Below, piece by piece: positions 15,578 to 25,447 of a DNA stretch of 46,712 nucleotides (position 1 is the stretch's first letter; every line of letters starts with the position of its first letter). The notes beneath the pieces were generated by a model. The model saw only the letters and a list, made by a program, of their open reading frames with translations, searched no databases and was not told where the DNA came from. A program made the position numbers and the translations under genes. The DNA comes from Gammaproteobacteria bacterium (GTDB taxonomy: Bacteria; Pseudomonadota; Gammaproteobacteria; Pseudomonadales; Pseudohongiellaceae): the NCBI GenBank assembly GCA_019654215.1, contig BPDI01000023.1:1-46712 (forward strand), given 5' to 3'.

Positions 15578-15876
15578 ACATAGAACGCATGTACACCATC
15601 GTTTTAGCGCCACATGTTTCAGAAAAATCAACCATTCAAGGTGAGTTGAATAATCAATACACGTTCAAGGTAGCCAGAGATGCTACTAAGCCTGAAATCA
15701 AAACTGCCATTGAAGGACTTTTCAATGTCGTCGTTTCTAAAGTTCAAGTGCTAAACGCGAAAGGCAAAACCAAGCGCAATTTTCGCGGTCAGGTTCGTCG
15801 TCGGCCAAGCTGGAAGAAAGCTTATATCCGTCTTGAGGAAGGGCACGAAATCGATTTCGCGGATATATCAGGGTAG
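15574..15876 (+). CDS. rplW: 50S ribosomal protein L23
   Basis: Protein at the exit-tunnel rim, the docking site for trigger factor and SRP, 100 residues. It opens [20 protein letters not shown], and the body [20 protein letters not shown] is typical. The ATG overlaps the rplD stop by four bases, and the stop is 11 bases before rplB. Intact. Confidence 0.98.
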   Translation: MNIERMYTIVLAPHVSEKSTIQGELNNQYTFKVARDATKPEIKTAIEGLFNVVVSKVQVLNAKGKTKRNFRGQVRRRPSWKKAYIRLEEGHEIDFADISG

Positions 15877-15887
15877 AGGGTCAGTTC

Positions 15888-16721
15888 ATGCCAGTAGTTA
15901 AGTGTAAACCTACATCGCCAGGACGCCGTTTCGTCGTCAAGATTGTGCACCCTGACCTGCATAAAGGTGAACCTTATGCACCTTTAACTGCACCTAAATC
16001 GAAATCAGGTGGTCGCAACAATAAGGGGCGTATTACGCGCCGTCATCAAGGCGGCGGACATAAGCAGAAGTATCGTGTTATCGACTTCCGTCGTGATAAG
16101 GACGGCATCGAAGCGAAGGTAGAACGTTTGGAATACGATCCAAATCGTTCTGCGAACATTGCTTTGTTGCTTTATGCTGATGGTGAGCGTCGATACATCA
16201 TTGCTCCTAACAATGTTACTAAAGGTGATGTTGTGATGTCCGGAGAAGAAGCGCCAATCAAAGTTGGAAATTGCTTGCCACTGCGCAATATCCCACTGGG
16301 TAGCACAGTACATTGTCTGGAAATGAAGCCAGGTAAAGGAGCACAAATAGCTCGAAGTGCCGGTACATCTTTACAATTAGTCGCGCGTGAAGGCGATTAT
16401 GCAACTTTAAGACTTCGTTCCGGTGAGATGCGTAAGGTATTAAGCGAATGCCGTGCAACACTAGGTGAAGTTTCCAATTCTGAGCATTCATTGCGTTCGC
16501 TAGGAAAAGCTGGTGCCAAGCGTTGGCGCGGAGTGCGTCCAACTGTGCGCGGTGTTGCTATGAATCCAGTCGATCACCCACACGGTGGTGGTGAAGGCAG
16601 AACATCAGGTGGACGTCATCCAGTTTCACCTTGGGGTGTTCCTACTAAGGGATACAAAACTAGAACTAACAAGCGAACTGACAACATGATCGTTCGCCGC
16701 AGAAATACGAGTCGCAAATAG
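15888..16721 (+). CDS. rplB: 50S ribosomal protein L2
   Basis: Core protein needed for subunit association and peptidyl transfer, 277 residues. It opens [19 protein letters not shown]. The RNA-binding SH3-like and OB-like domains are followed by the conserved loop [20 protein letters not shown], which holds the functionally important histidine. The basic ending is [15 protein letters not shown]. Uninterrupted, with the S10 operon order rplW-rplB-rpsS. Confidence 0.98.
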   Translation: MPVVKCKPTSPGRRFVVKIVHPDLHKGEPYAPLTAPKSKSGGRNNKGRITRRHQGGGHKQKYRVIDFRRDKDGIEAKVERLEYDPNRSANIALLLYADGERRYIIAPNNVTKGDVVMSGEEAPIKVGNCLPLRNIPLGSTVHCLEMKPGKGAQIARSAGTSLQLVAREGDYATLRLRSGEMRKVLSECRATLGEVSNSEHSLRSLGKAGAKRWRGVRPTVRGVAMNPVDHPHGGGEGRTSGGRHPVSPWGVPTKGYKTRTNKRTDNMIVRRRNTSRK

Positions 16722-16746
16722 CGGCAAGTGATAGAGGATTTTATTC

Positions 16747-17019
16747 GTGCCACGTTCACTTAAAAAAGGTCCATTCATCGATCTTCATTTGCTGAAGAAG
16801 GTGCAAACCGCACAGGAGAACAAAGACAAGCGCCCAATTAAAACCTGGTCGCGTCGTTCAATGATTTCACCTGACATGCTTGGACTTACTATTGCGGTTC
16901 ACAACGGTAGACAGCATGTGCCTGTGTTTATTACTGAAGATATGGTTGGCCATAAACTTGGTGAGTTTGCACAAACTCGTACTTATCGCGGCCACACTGC
17001 AGATAAGAAGGCACAGTAG
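16747..17019 (+). CDS. rpsS: 30S ribosomal protein S19
   Basis: Head protein of the 30S subunit that forms a bridge to the large subunit, 90 residues. The GTG start at 16747 follows AGAGGATTTTATTC and the product opens with [19 protein letters not shown]. The motif [19 protein letters not shown] and the ending [16 protein letters not shown] are characteristic. Intact, nine bases before rplV. Confidence 0.98.
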   Translation: MPRSLKKGPFIDLHLLKKVQTAQENKDKRPIKTWSRRSMISPDMLGLTIAVHNGRQHVPVFITEDMVGHKLGEFAQTRTYRGHTADKKAQ

Positions 17020-17028
17020 GAGTAAGTA

Positions 17029-17361
17029 ATGGAAGTTCAGGCAAAATTAAAAGGCGTTCGTCTTTCTGCACAGAAAGCTCGGCTCGTTGCTGACCAAATT
17101 CGTGGCAAGGGTGTTGAGGAAGCTTTGGAGCTTCTTACATTCAGCTCGAAAAAAGGTGCTGCCATTATTAAGAAAGTTTTGAATTCCGCGATTGCCAATG
17201 CAGAGCATAACGAAGGGGCAGACGTGGACGAACTGAAGATATCAACGATTTGTGTTGATGAAGGCATGACAATGAAACGCATTATGCCGAGAGCGAAGGG
17301 TCGCGCCGACCGCATCCTCAAGCGTTCTTGTCACATAACAATTACGGTCGCTGATAGCTAG
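17029..17361 (+). CDS. rplV: 50S ribosomal protein L22
   Basis: Exit-tunnel protein, 110 residues as in E. coli. It opens [20 protein letters not shown]. The beta-hairpin that reaches into the tunnel ([19 protein letters not shown]) is complete, with no insertion of the type linked to macrolide resistance. The rpsC start follows nine bases after the stop. Confidence 0.98.
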   Translation: MEVQAKLKGVRLSAQKARLVADQIRGKGVEEALELLTFSSKKGAAIIKKVLNSAIANAEHNEGADVDELKISTICVDEGMTMKRIMPRAKGRADRILKRSCHITITVADS

Positions 17362-17370
17362 GAGATACGG

Positions 17371-18042
17371 ATGGGTCAAAAAGTACATCCAACTGGTATT
17401 CGTCTTGGAATCGTGAAGAAACACACTTCTGTGTGGTTCGCCGAAGGACAGGAATACGCAGATAACTTATTGGTTGATTTGCAGGTAAGAGATTTCATAA
17501 AGAAGCGATTAGCAAATGCTTCCGTTTCGAGAGTTGATATTGAGCGGCCAGCACAGACAGCTAAGATTGCTATATACACTGCGCGACCAGGTATTGTTAT
17601 CGGTAAGAAGGGCGAGGATGTTGAAGCCCTACGTAGAATTCTTACTGAAAAAATGGGAATTCCCGTACAAATAAACATCGAAGAAATTCGCAAGCCTGAC
17701 CTAGATGCTCAGCTAGTTGCAGATGCTGTCGCGCAGCAGCTTGAGCGTCGTGTGATGTTTCGACGTGCTATGAAGCGTGCTGTCCAAAATGCTATGCGTC
17801 AGGGAGCAGGGGGGATCAAGATACAAGTTGGTGGCCGTTTGGGTGGTGCAGAGATTGCCCGTTCTGAATGGTATCGAGAAGGGCGTGTGCCATTGCACAC
17901 ACTTCGCGCAGATATTGATTATGCAACTGCTGAAGCCAGCACTACATATGGAATTATTGGTGTGAAAGTTTGGATCTTTAAAGGCGAAATCCTAGATCTT
18001 GACGAAGCAATCGTTCCTAAGCAGCAACCTGCAGCAAGTTAA
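17371..18042 (+). CDS. rpsC: 30S ribosomal protein S3
   Basis: 30S head protein at the mRNA entry channel with helicase function, 223 residues. It opens [20 protein letters not shown]. The KH domain has the loop [18 protein letters not shown], and the C-terminal domain has [20 protein letters not shown]. Intact and close to the family length (E. coli 233). It is followed by rplP after 24 bases. Confidence 0.98.
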   Translation: MGQKVHPTGIRLGIVKKHTSVWFAEGQEYADNLLVDLQVRDFIKKRLANASVSRVDIERPAQTAKIAIYTARPGIVIGKKGEDVEALRRILTEKMGIPVQINIEEIRKPDLDAQLVADAVAQQLERRVMFRRAMKRAVQNAMRQGAGGIKIQVGGRLGGAEIARSEWYREGRVPLHTLRADIDYATAEASTTYGIIGVKVWIFKGEILDLDEAIVPKQQPAAS

Positions 18043-18066
18043 GCGGAAAAATAGAGGAAGAGCGGC

Positions 18067-18480
18067 GTGTTACAACCAAAGCGTACAAAATTTCGCAAGA
18101 TGATGAAGGGTCGCAACCGTGGCTTATCTCATCGTGGTAGCAAAGTGGATTTTGGTGAATACGGATTGAAAGCCATTTCACGGGGTCGATTAACTGCGCG
18201 CCAAATCGAAGCGGCTCGTCGTGCGATGACTCGTCGTATTAAGCGTGGCGGAAAGATCTGGATTCGAGTATTCCCCGATAAACCAATTACCAAGAAGCCT
18301 CTTGAAGTACGTCAAGGTAAAGGTAAGGGGAACGTTGAATATTGGGTGGCTCAGATTCAGCCAGGCCGAATCATGTTTGAAATTGAAGGTGTTGACGAAG
18401 AATTAGCACGGGAAGCATTTTCTTTAGCTTCCGCCAAGCTTCCTTTTGAAACAACTTTTGTTAAGCGGACGGTAATGTAA
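18067..18480 (+). CDS. rplP: 50S ribosomal protein L16
   Basis: Protein near the A-site tRNA elbow and 5S rRNA, 137 residues. The GTG start at 18067 gives [19 protein letters not shown]. Conserved [20 protein letters not shown] and [19 protein letters not shown] are present, including the arginine hydroxylated in E. coli. Its stop shares one base with the rpmC start (TAATG), so translation is probably coupled. Confidence 0.98.
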   Translation: MLQPKRTKFRKMMKGRNRGLSHRGSKVDFGEYGLKAISRGRLTARQIEAARRAMTRRIKRGGKIWIRVFPDKPITKKPLEVRQGKGKGNVEYWVAQIQPGRIMFEIEGVDEELAREAFSLASAKLPFETTFVKRTVM

Positions 18481-18698
18481 TGAAAGCTGAAGAACTTAGA
18501 GGTAAATCAGTAGAAGAACTACAGGAACAACTGCAAGAGCTCTACAAAGACCAATTTAATAATCGTATGCAGAACAGCACAGGTCAGCTGGGGCAATTAC
18601 ACTTGGTAAAAGAAGTACGTAAGGATATTGCTCGAGTGAAAACGATACTTACTGAGAAAGAAAGTTCAGGAAATGAAGAAGAGAAGAGCGAAGCTTAA
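18480..18698 (+). CDS. rpmC: 50S ribosomal protein L29 with short acidic tail
   Basis: Exit-tunnel rim protein next to L23, 72 residues against 63 in E. coli. The core [20 protein letters not shown] and the helix [19 protein letters not shown] are typical. The extra part is the tail [11 protein letters not shown]. The start overlaps the rplP stop by one base, and the stop is two bases before rpsQ. The tail belongs to a series of acidic extensions in this locus. Confidence 0.96.
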   Translation: MKAEELRGKSVEELQEQLQELYKDQFNNRMQNSTGQLGQLHLVKEVRKDIARVKTILTEKESSGNEEEKSEA

Positions 18699-18700
18699 TT

Positions 18701-19000
18701 ATGTCGGATACTGAAATTCAAGAAAGCCATAATGCAGAAGGCGCTGAAAAGCGCGCGCGAACTGTAACTGGTCGCGTAGTTAGCAACAAAATGGATAAAT
18801 CTATTGTTGTGCTTGTGGAGCGACGCGTTAAGCACTCTGTCTATGGCAAGATTATTAAGCGTTCATCTAAAATTTACGCACATGATGCGAACAATGAATG
18901 TGGTCTGGGCGACGAAGTAACAATTAGAGAAGTTCGACCTATTTCAAAAACTAAGAGCTGGGCTCTAGTTTCAATAGATGAGCGTGCTACGCAGGTTTAA
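18701..19000 (+). CDS. rpsQ: 30S ribosomal protein S17 with N-terminal extension
   Basis: Primary 16S rRNA-binding protein with an OB fold, 99 residues against 84 in E. coli. The core [20 protein letters not shown] and [20 protein letters not shown] is standard. About 18 residues ([18 protein letters not shown]) precede it. A shorter start is not obvious, because the ATG at 18701 is the only good one and lies two bases after rpmC. The ending is [11 protein letters not shown]. Confidence 0.97.
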   Translation: MSDTEIQESHNAEGAEKRARTVTGRVVSNKMDKSIVVLVERRVKHSVYGKIIKRSSKIYAHDANNECGLGDEVTIREVRPISKTKSWALVSIDERATQV

Positions 19001-19051
19001 TTTAGGTATTGGTTTTGTATTTGCATTGCGAATACAAGTTGGAGTGAATCA

Positions 19052-19420
19052 ATGATTCAAGTGCAGTCTTACTTAGATGTCGCCGATAACAGTGGCGCAA
19101 GACGCGTAATGTGTATCAAGGTACTCGGTGGCTCCCATCGCAGATACGCTCGCATAGGTGACATTATTAAAGTTACCGTTAAGGAAGCAATTCCTCGCGG
19201 TAAGGTGAAGAAAGGTCAGGTGTTGACTGCCTTGGTTGTGCGTACCAAAAAAGGTGTCCGACGTGGCGATGGATCTTTGATCAAATTTGATGACAATGCA
19301 GCAATTTTGTTGAACAACCAGGAAGCACCTATAGGAACTCGTGTGTTCGGTCCAGTAACTCGAGAGTTACGTAACGAAAAATTCATGAGAATTATTTCAC
19401 TGGCACCAGAAGTTCTTTAA
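19052..19420 (+). CDS. rplN: 50S ribosomal protein L14
   Basis: Large-subunit protein at the intersubunit bridge and the RsfS silencing-factor contact, 122 residues. It is almost unchanged from the family: [19 protein letters not shown], then [20 protein letters not shown] and [20 protein letters not shown]. The ATG follows TTGGAGTGAATCA. First gene of the spc group, 51 bases after rpsQ, with no clear promoter in the gap. Confidence 0.98.
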   Translation: MIQVQSYLDVADNSGARRVMCIKVLGGSHRRYARIGDIIKVTVKEAIPRGKVKKGQVLTALVVRTKKGVRRGDGSLIKFDDNAAILLNNQEAPIGTRVFGPVTRELRNEKFMRIISLAPEVL

Positions 19421-19476
19421 ATAATCGGAAAGCGAATTAGTAAGCGTAAGCTGAAGAGACAGTTAGAGACAGAAAG

Positions 19477-19788
19477 ATGGATAAGTTTAAGCGTGATGAC
19501 GAAGTGATAGTAATCACTGGTAGAGATAAAGGTAAGCGTGGAACTATTTCTCAAATAGCCGGAGATAGAGTGTTTGTAGCAGGCGTTAACATGGTTAAGC
19601 GTCATACAAAACCTAATCCAAATGCTGGGCAGGCCGGCGGAATAATAGAAAGAGAAGCTCCGCTTCATATTTCTAATGTTGCAATTTTTAATCCTGAAAC
19701 TAATGCGGCAGATCGCGTTAGCATTCAGATAGACGATGATGGCAATAAGCAACGCATCTTTAAGTCTAACGGACAGGTGATAGATTAA
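19477..19788 (+). CDS. rplX: 50S ribosomal protein L24
   Basis: Assembly-initiator protein of the large subunit, 103 residues. The KOW motif [20 protein letters not shown] is followed by [20 protein letters not shown] and the C-terminal part typical of the family. The ATG at 19477 opens [10 protein letters not shown]. It lies nine bases before rplE in the spc operon. No indel seen. Confidence 0.98.
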   Translation: MDKFKRDDEVIVITGRDKGKRGTISQIAGDRVFVAGVNMVKRHTKPNPNAGQAGGIIEREAPLHISNVAIFNPETNAADRVSIQIDDDGNKQRIFKSNGQVID

Positions 19789-19797
19789 GAGACGATC

Positions 19798-20566
19798 ATG
19801 GCTCAGTTGAAAGAGTATTATCAAAAAGAAGTTGTACCAGCGTTAGCTCAGCAGCTTGGGTTTTCCAACACTATGCGTGTGCCAAGAATTACTAAGGTTG
19901 TTTTAAATATGGGTCTGGGTGAAGCAGTTGCAGATAAGAAAATTTTGGAAAATGCGGCTAACGACCTCGAGTTAATCAGTGGTCAAAAAGTTATTGTAAC
20001 AAAGGCGAGAAAGAGTATTGCCGGATTCAAAATTCGTGAGGGTTGGCCTATTGGTTGCAAAGGTTACTCTTCGCGGTGAGCGCATGTATGAATTCTTGGA
20101 GAGATTAGTTGACATAGCAATTCCACGAATTAGAGACTTCCGTGGATTGAGCCCTAGGTCTTTCGACGGCCGGGGTAATTTTGCCATGGGTGTGAATGAG
20201 CAAATTATTTTCCCTGAAATCGACTACGACAAGATCGATACCTTACGCGGATTAGATATCACAATCACTACTACTGCACAAAATGATGATGAAGGCCGTG
20301 CGTTATTAACTGCACTGCGATTTCCTTTTCGCGGCATGCCGTCAGCAAATGAAGAAAAAACTGAAGCTAAAGAAGAGACTGCGCCCTGGGGGTTGAAGAA
20401 GCTCCTGCTGCTGAAGAAACTGAACAAGCTCTAGAAGAGCCACCAGCTGAAGAGAGCAGCGAAGACCCGGGGTCCTGCTGCTGAAGAAACTGAACAAACT
20501 GTAGAAGTGCCACCAGCTGAAGAGAGCAGCGAAGGCGCTTCAGATGAAGACAAAGAGGAATCTTAA
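19798..20566 (+). CDS. rplE: 50S ribosomal protein L5 with long repeated acidic C-terminal tail (frameshifts)
   Basis: 5S rRNA-binding protein. It opens [20 protein letters not shown]. The frame shifts at about 20061, where GCAAAGGTTAC should read GCAAAGTTAC, and the core continues as [20 protein letters not shown] to [20 protein letters not shown]. Family members end near PFR (about 179 residues). Here the frame stays open for about 75 more residues. After two further corrections (about 20388 and 20468) the tail reads through two near-identical units, [20 protein letters not shown] and [20 protein letters not shown], then [10 protein letters not shown]. It stops one base before the rpsN ATG. 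The DNA copies differ only in a few bases, indicating a recent duplication. Confidence 0.9.
20404..20534 (+). repeat. Two-copy direct repeat encoding the L5 acidic tail
   Basis: Copy 1 (20404-20464) and copy 2 (20474-20534) are 61 bases each, differing at a handful of positions around the middle. With the intervening GACCCGGGGT the period is 70 as written, or 69 (23 codons) once the extra base near 20468 is removed. Each unit is preceded by a C/G-run (CCCTGGGGG near 20385-20393, CCCGGGG near 20466-20472), where the apparent indels lie. Confidence 0.85.
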
Positions 20567-20567
20567 T

Positions 20568-20873
20568 ATGGCTAAAGCATCGATGATAGCCAGAGAGAAT
20601 AAGCGCGCAAGAACAGTTGCGAAGTACGCCGAAAAACGTGCCGCATTGCGAGCCATTCTTAGGGACTCAAAAGCGTCTGATGATGATAAGTGGGCAGCGC
20701 AAGTGAAGTTGCAAAAGCTACCTCGTGATGCGAGCCCAAGCCGACAGCAACGTCGTTGTCGTATCACGGGTCGCCCCCATGGCGTTTATCGAAAGTTTGG
20801 TCTTTGTCGGAATAAATTACGTGAAGCAGCCATGCGCGGTGATGTGCCTGGCTTGACTAAGGCCAGTTGGTAG
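20568..20873 (+). CDS. rpsN: 30S ribosomal protein S14
   Basis: 30S head protein, 101 residues, the zinc-free long type found in gammaproteobacteria. The ATG at 20568 ([13 protein letters not shown]) comes one base after the rplE stop and is chosen over an ATG 24 bases upstream that gives a non-family extension. Conserved [20 protein letters not shown] and the end [11 protein letters not shown] are present. It lacks the CxxC pairs of zinc-binding S14. Confidence 0.98.
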   Translation: MAKASMIARENKRARTVAKYAEKRAALRAILRDSKASDDDKWAAQVKLQKLPRDASPSRQQRRCRITGRPHGVYRKFGLCRNKLREAAMRGDVPGLTKASW

Positions 20874-20887
20874 GTGGGAGGAGAAAG

Positions 20888-21283
20888 ATGAGCATGTCAG
20901 ACCCAATTGCAGATTTCTTAACTCGTATTCGTAATGCACAAATGGCGCAATTGCCAAATGTAAGTTGCCCATCATCCAAGATTAAGGTGGCAATTAGCAA
21001 AGTGCTGCAAGATGAGGGCTTTATAAATGGCTATGACGTTGCAGAAGAGGGCGGCAAACCTGTAATCGACATCGACCTGAAATATTTCCAGGGAAAGCCT
21101 GTTATTGAGGAAATTAAACGGGTGAGTCGACCAGGCCTGCGTGATTACAAAGGAAAAGAAAATTTGCCAAAGAATCGCGCAGGTTTAGGGATAGCTATTA
21201 TGTCAACCAATCAAGGATTGATGACAGAGCGTCAAGCTGATGCTGCAGGAATTGGTGGTGAAGTACTTTGCACTGTTTTCTAA
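20888..21283 (+). CDS. rpsH: 30S ribosomal protein S8
   Basis: Central-domain 16S rRNA-binding protein and, in E. coli, translational repressor of the spc operon, 131 residues. The ATG at 20888 follows GGGAGGAGAAAG and gives [19 protein letters not shown]. An upstream GTG would add residues not found in the family. The C-terminal [20 protein letters not shown] with the ending [10 protein letters not shown] is typical. Confidence 0.98.
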   Translation: MSMSDPIADFLTRIRNAQMAQLPNVSCPSSKIKVAISKVLQDEGFINGYDVAEEGGKPVIDIDLKYFQGKPVIEEIKRVSRPGLRDYKGKENLPKNRAGLGIAIMSTNQGLMTERQADAAGIGGEVLCTVF

Positions 21284-21315
21284 AGAGCACTTGGTAAGTA
21301 AAGAGAAACGAGAAG

Positions 21316-21849
21316 ATGTCTAGAATAGCAAACGCACCAGTAACAATCCCTAAGGGTGTTGAAGCATCCCTAAGCGATGGTGCAATCTCCGTTAAAGGAT
21401 CGAAAGGTAATTTAAACCTATCGCTTCACGATTTAGTTGCTGTTGCCCATGATGGTGAAGATTTAAAAGTATCTGCTAAAGATGACTCGCGTCAAGCAGG
21501 AGCATTGGCAGGAACTTTTCGTTCTTTAATCAATAACATGGTTGTTGGTGTGAGTGAAGGATATCAAAAGAAGCTTGAGCTTCAAGGTGTAGGCTATCGA
21601 GCAAAAGCTTCAGGTAAATCTGTAAATCTGACAGTTGGATATTCCCATCCGATTAATTATCAGTTGCCAGAAGGTGTTAGTGCAGAGACCCCATCTCAAA
21701 CAGAAATTGTTATTTCAGGTGCAGACAAGCAGTTGGTTGGTCAAGTAGCTGCAGAAATTAGAAAGTTTCGTCCACCTGAGCCTTATAAAGGTAAAGGTAT
21801 TCGCTATACCGATGAGCATGTGTACAGAAAAGAAGCGAAGAAGAAATAG
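21316..21849 (+). CDS. rplF: 50S ribosomal protein L6
   Basis: Large-subunit protein near the sarcin-ricin loop and factor-binding site, 177 residues, exactly the E. coli length. It opens [20 protein letters not shown] and ends with [20 protein letters not shown] plus KEAKKK, the family signature. No interruption. It is followed by rplR after nine bases in the spc operon. Confidence 0.98.
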   Translation: MSRIANAPVTIPKGVEASLSDGAISVKGSKGNLNLSLHDLVAVAHDGEDLKVSAKDDSRQAGALAGTFRSLINNMVVGVSEGYQKKLELQGVGYRAKASGKSVNLTVGYSHPINYQLPEGVSAETPSQTEIVISGADKQLVGQVAAEIRKFRPPEPYKGKGIRYTDEHVYRKEAKKK

Positions 21850-21858
21850 GTTATAAAA

Positions 21859-22209
21859 ATGAGTGTTAAGAAGATAGCACGACTGCGCAGAGCAAAACGC
21901 GCCAGAGTAAAGATTAGCGAACTGCGAATGAACCGCCTTTGTGTTTATCGTTCGCCGCGACATATCTATGCACAAATTATTTCTCCAACTGGTAATGAAA
22001 TTATTGCGAGCGCATCTACCATTGAGAAGAAAAATAGAAAAGGTGCGACTGGCAACATCGAAGCTGCTGGCAAGGTTGGTAAATTAATAGCTGAGCGCGC
22101 GAAAAAAGCAGGAATTGAAGAAGTTGCGTTCGATCGCGCTGGTTATGCCTATCACGGTCGCGTTAAAGCGCTTGCGGAAGCAGCGCGTGAAGGCGGATTG
22201 AAATTCTAA
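21859..22209 (+). CDS. rplR: 50S ribosomal protein L18
   Basis: 5S rRNA-binding protein that works with L5 and L25, 116 residues. It opens [20 protein letters not shown]. Conserved [20 protein letters not shown] and the ending [20 protein letters not shown] with EGGLKF are present. Intact, 11 bases before rpsE. Confidence 0.98.
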   Translation: MSVKKIARLRRAKRARVKISELRMNRLCVYRSPRHIYAQIISPTGNEIIASASTIEKKNRKGATGNIEAAGKVGKLIAERAKKAGIEEVAFDRAGYAYHGRVKALAEAAREGGLKF

Positions 22210-22220
22210 GGTAATTAAAT

Positions 22221-22730
22221 ATGGCATTTAAAGACGAGCCAGGTAAAAACGAAGAAGGACTACAGGAAAAGCTTATTCAAGTTAATCGTGTGGCTAAAGT
22301 GGTTAAAGGTGGCCGTATTTTTGGATTCACCGCTCTCACCGCAGTGGGTGATGGCAATGGCCGCGTAGGATTTGGTCGTGGTAAAGCTCGAGAAGTTCCT
22401 TTAGCGATTCAGAAGGCTATGGAATCAGCTCGACGCAACATGATTACAGTAAACCTGGATGGGCACACTCTGCAATATCCAGTTAAGTCTCGTCATGGTG
22501 CCTCAAAGATTTATATGCAACCAGCATCAGAAGGTACTGGCGTAATTGCTGGTGGCGCAATGCGCGCCATTTTAGAATTGGCTGGAGTACAAAATGTATT
22601 GGCAAAATGCTATGGCTCTACCAATCCAATTAATGTGGTCCAGGCTACATTCAATGGATTGCGTGATATGCGCTCGCCTGAAGATGTTGCAGCGAAGCGC
22701 GGTAAAGCTATAGAAGAAGTTGTGGGCTAG
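22221..22730 (+). CDS. rpsE: 30S ribosomal protein S5
   Basis: 30S protein involved in decoding accuracy and mRNA unwinding, 169 residues. The double-stranded-RNA-binding-like N-terminal part has [20 protein letters not shown] and [20 protein letters not shown]. The C-terminal domain has [20 protein letters not shown]. The loop where spectinomycin resistance changes fall looks ordinary. Intact. Confidence 0.98.
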   Translation: MAFKDEPGKNEEGLQEKLIQVNRVAKVVKGGRIFGFTALTAVGDGNGRVGFGRGKAREVPLAIQKAMESARRNMITVNLDGHTLQYPVKSRHGASKIYMQPASEGTGVIAGGAMRAILELAGVQNVLAKCYGSTNPINVVQATFNGLRDMRSPEDVAAKRGKAIEEVVG

Positions 22731-22749
22731 TTAAGAAAGGATTGAAACT

Positions 22750-22941
22750 ATGGCAAAGAAGAAAACTGTCAAAGTTACTTTAGTGAAGAGCCCAATCGGT
22801 ACCTTGCCGAAGCACAAACTTTGTTTGCAAGGTCTTGGGCTTCGACGTATGCATCAATCTGTAGAAGTTGAAGATACTCCTGCAGTGCGCGGCATGATTA
22901 ATAAGGTTAACTACATGTTGGTCGTAGAAGGTGAGAGTTAG
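22750..22941 (+). CDS. rpmD: 50S ribosomal protein L30
   Basis: Small large-subunit protein, 63 residues. It reads [20 protein letters not shown], then [20 protein letters not shown] and the short ending [15 protein letters not shown], all family-typical. The ATG at 22750 follows AAAGGATTGAAACT. It lies two bases before rplO, so the two are probably coupled. Confidence 0.97.
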   Translation: MAKKKTVKVTLVKSPIGTLPKHKLCLQGLGLRRMHQSVEVEDTPAVRGMINKVNYMLVVEGES

Positions 22942-22943
22942 TC

Positions 22944-23549
22944 ATGGAACTGAATGCATTAAGCCCAGCTCCCGGTAGCACTAAAGCGAAAAAGCGCGTT
23001 GGTCGTGGAATCGGCAGTGGATTGGGAAAGACTTGTGGAACAGGGCACAAAGGCCAGAAGTCCCGTAGTGGCGGTACAGTAAAACCAGGATTCGAAGGCG
23101 GTCAGATGCCTTTGCAGATGCGTCTGCCAAAGTATGGTTTTACCTCACGGGTTGGCCGTATTACGGCAGAAGTTCGTACTTCAGAGTTGAATAAAGTTGA
23201 AAGTGAGTTAATAACTGTTGAAAGTCTTAAAAAAGCTGGCGTTATTTCAGCAAACAAGAAACGCGTAAAGATCATGCTTTCCGGAGATGTGACTAAGAAG
23301 GTTACCGTCGAAGGTGAAGGCATCGCTGTATCTAAAGGTGCTCGAGAAGCTATTGAAAAAGCTGGTGGCAAAGTTGTAGAAGCGGGAGCCAAGGCTGAAG
23401 CAAGGCCAGTGAAGAAGGCGAAAGCTGACCCAAAGAAGAAGCCAGCTCTGAAAAAGGAAGCGAAAGCAGAAGAAGCAAAGGATGAAGCTTCTAGCGAAGA
23501 CTCAACAGACGCTGAAGAACAGACAGAAGACAAGAAAGACGAAGAGTAA
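22944..23549 (+). CDS. rplO: 50S ribosomal protein L15 with charged C-terminal extension
   Basis: Late assembly protein of the large subunit. The first ~145 residues are normal ([56 protein letters not shown], ending [13 protein letters not shown]). The frame continues for more than 50 extra residues (201 in total against 144 in E. coli). The extension is first Lys/Ala-rich ([20 protein letters not shown]) and then strongly acidic ([17 protein letters not shown]). No frameshift explains it. secY follows after 43 bases. Confidence 0.96.
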   Translation: MELNALSPAPGSTKAKKRVGRGIGSGLGKTCGTGHKGQKSRSGGTVKPGFEGGQMPLQMRLPKYGFTSRVGRITAEVRTSELNKVESELITVESLKKAGVISANKKRVKIMLSGDVTKKVTVEGEGIAVSKGAREAIEKAGGKVVEAGAKAEARPVKKAKADPKKKPALKKEAKAEEAKDEASSEDSTDAEEQTEDKKDEE

Positions 23550-23592
23550 TTAACGATTTCTTTTTCTATTTATAAAGAAGCAATAAACTGAA

Positions 23593-24922
23593 ATGGCAAA
23601 CAAACCAAATTTAAATCCAGAGAATATAGGCGCCGGTCTCGGTGAGCTGAAGGTACGCCTGTTATTCTTGCTGTTTGCCATATTTGTTTATCGGGTAGGT
23701 ACACATATTCCTGTGCCCGGAATCGACCCGCTGCAATTGCAAGCCTTCTTTGAACAAAACGAAGGGACTTTCGCCGGTTTGTTTAACATGTTTTCTGGTG
23801 GCGCTTTGGAGCGCATGAGTATCGTAGCACTGGGCATCATGCCTTACATTTCTGCTTCTATCATTATGCAGTTATTGACTGCCGTGAGTCCGCAATTGGA
23901 CCAATTAAAGAAAGAAGGTGAGTCTGGTCGTCGCAAAATTACTCAATATACCCGTTACGGAGCTTTAGTATTAGCAACTGTGCAGGGAACAGGTATGACC
24001 GTTGGATTGTTATCGCCAATGGCATACAACCCAGGATTGGCTTTTAACCTTTAAACCCCAATTATTTCGCTGGTTACCGGTGCCATGTTCCTGATGTGGT
24101 TGGGGGAGCAAATTACTGAGAAGGGTATTGGAAATGGAATTTCGATGCTTATCTTTGCTGGAATCGTAGCGCTGTTTCCAGCGGCAGTGGGTTCATCACT
24201 TACTCAAGCTTATGAAGGCCCGATCAGCGGCGTACTTTTATTAGTCGTAGCAATAATTGCTATTGGAGTAGTTGCCGGAATAGTTTATGTAGAGAGGGCG
24301 CAGCGTCGCATTACTGTCAACTACGCCAAGCGTCAGCAGGGCCGTAAGATGTATCAGGCTCAAGCAAGTCACTTACCTTTGAAGATCAACATGGCCGGTG
24401 TGATTCCAGCGATTTTCGCAAGCTCAATCTTGTTATTCCCGGCATCACTTGGGCAGTGGTTTGGTCAGTCGGAAGGTGCGGAATGGTTACAAGGGTCTGG
24501 CGCTGTTAATCGGACCAGGTCAGCCCCTATACATCATTATTTTTAGCGCAATGATTATCTTCTTCTGCTTCTTTTATACTGCACTGGTTTTCAATCCCCG
24601 CGATGTTGCAGAAAACTTGAAGAGATCAGGTGCGTTTATTCCAGGCATACGTCCTGGTGAACAAACAGCCAAATATATCGATGGTGTGATCACACGATTA
24701 ACAATGTTTGGTGCGATCTACATTACTTTGGTTTGTTTGTTACCGAATTTCATGCAGATGATGGCAAACGTACCATTTAATCTTGGCGGAACAGCATTAC
24801 TTATTTCTGTGGTGGTAACCATGGATTTCTGGTCTCAGGTGCAATCGCATTTGATGTCACATCAATATGATTCCTTGATGAAGAAATCTAAACTAGGAAA
24901 CTATGGCAGGAGTGGAATCTAG
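23593..24922 (+). CDS. secY: Preprotein translocase subunit SecY (in-frame stop and one frameshift)
   Basis: Core channel of the Sec translocon, ten membrane segments. It opens [20 protein letters not shown]; family blocks include [38 protein letters not shown] and, later, [20 protein letters not shown]. The gene is broken twice as written. A TAA at 24052-24054 falls in the loop before [17 protein letters not shown], which resumes in the same frame. An extra G in AAGGG near 24493 shifts the frame before [13 protein letters not shown]. Both are probably sequence errors in an essential gene. The end [11 protein letters not shown] matches the family. It lies between rplO and rpmJ, as in the spc operon. 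Confidence 0.93.
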
Positions 24923-24945
24923 CCAGAAGCTAGAGGAGAAAGAAG

Positions 24946-25062
24946 GTGAAAGTAAGAGCATCAGTAAAAAAGATTTGCCGAAACTGTAAGGTTATTCGCC
25001 GCAACGGTTCGGTGCGAGTTATTTGTAGTGCAGAACCTCGACACAAACAGCGGCAAGGTTAA
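24946..25062 (+). CDS. rpmJ: 50S ribosomal protein L36
   Basis: A 38-residue zinc-ribbon ribosomal protein. The GTG start at 24946 (preceded by GAGGAGAAAGAAG) gives [20 protein letters not shown] followed by [18 protein letters not shown]. The four zinc ligands (C-x2-C, C-x4-H) are present, so this is the zinc-binding type. It sits between secY and rpsM as in E. coli. Confidence 0.97.
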   Translation: MKVRASVKKICRNCKVIRRNGSVRVICSAEPRHKQRQG

Positions 25063-25088
25063 AACGGAAGAGTAAACGGAGTAAATCT

Positions 25089-25444
25089 ATGGCACGTATT
25101 GCTGGGGTCAACATACCGGACAACAAGCATATCGTAATTTCATTGCGCTATGTGTATGGCATTGGCCAACACAAGCAAAGATCATTTGCGATGCGACAGG
25201 TATAGAACCGTCAACTAAAGTTTCCGATTTGAGTCCAGAACAACTCGACGGAATTCGAGCAGAAGTAGCAAAAGTCCCAACTGAGGGTGATTTGCGCCGT
25301 GAAATCTCAATGAATATTAAGCGACTGATGGATTTAGGTTGTAACCGTGGTATCCGTCATCGCCGCTCTTTGCCTGTGAGAGGACAAAGAACGAAAACTA
25401 ATGCGCGTACTCGTAAGGGTCCTCGCAAACCGATTAGGAAGTAA
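25089..25444 (+). CDS. rpsM: 30S ribosomal protein S13 (one frameshift)
   Basis: 30S head protein that touches the P-site tRNA and bridges to L5. It opens [20 protein letters not shown] with the helix [10 protein letters not shown] missing base near 25173 (AACACAAGCAAAG) shifts the frame; it resumes as [20 protein letters not shown] and runs to [20 protein letters not shown]. Corrected length is about 118 residues, as in E. coli. First gene of the alpha operon group. Confidence 0.95.
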
Positions 25445-25447
25445 TAA

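Noticed and set aside
20404..20534. CRISPR or satellite array
   Set aside because: There are only two units, in frame within a coding sequence, with a 69-base codon-multiple period; this is a protein-coding duplication.
20544..20567. Upstream ATG for S14 at 20544
   Set aside because: It lies inside the L5 tail and adds non-family residues. The ATG at 20568 gives the standard MAKASM start.
23361..23549. The long L15 extension as a frameshift artefact
   Set aside because: The extension is in the same open frame as the core without any indel signature, and ends at a normal distance from secY.
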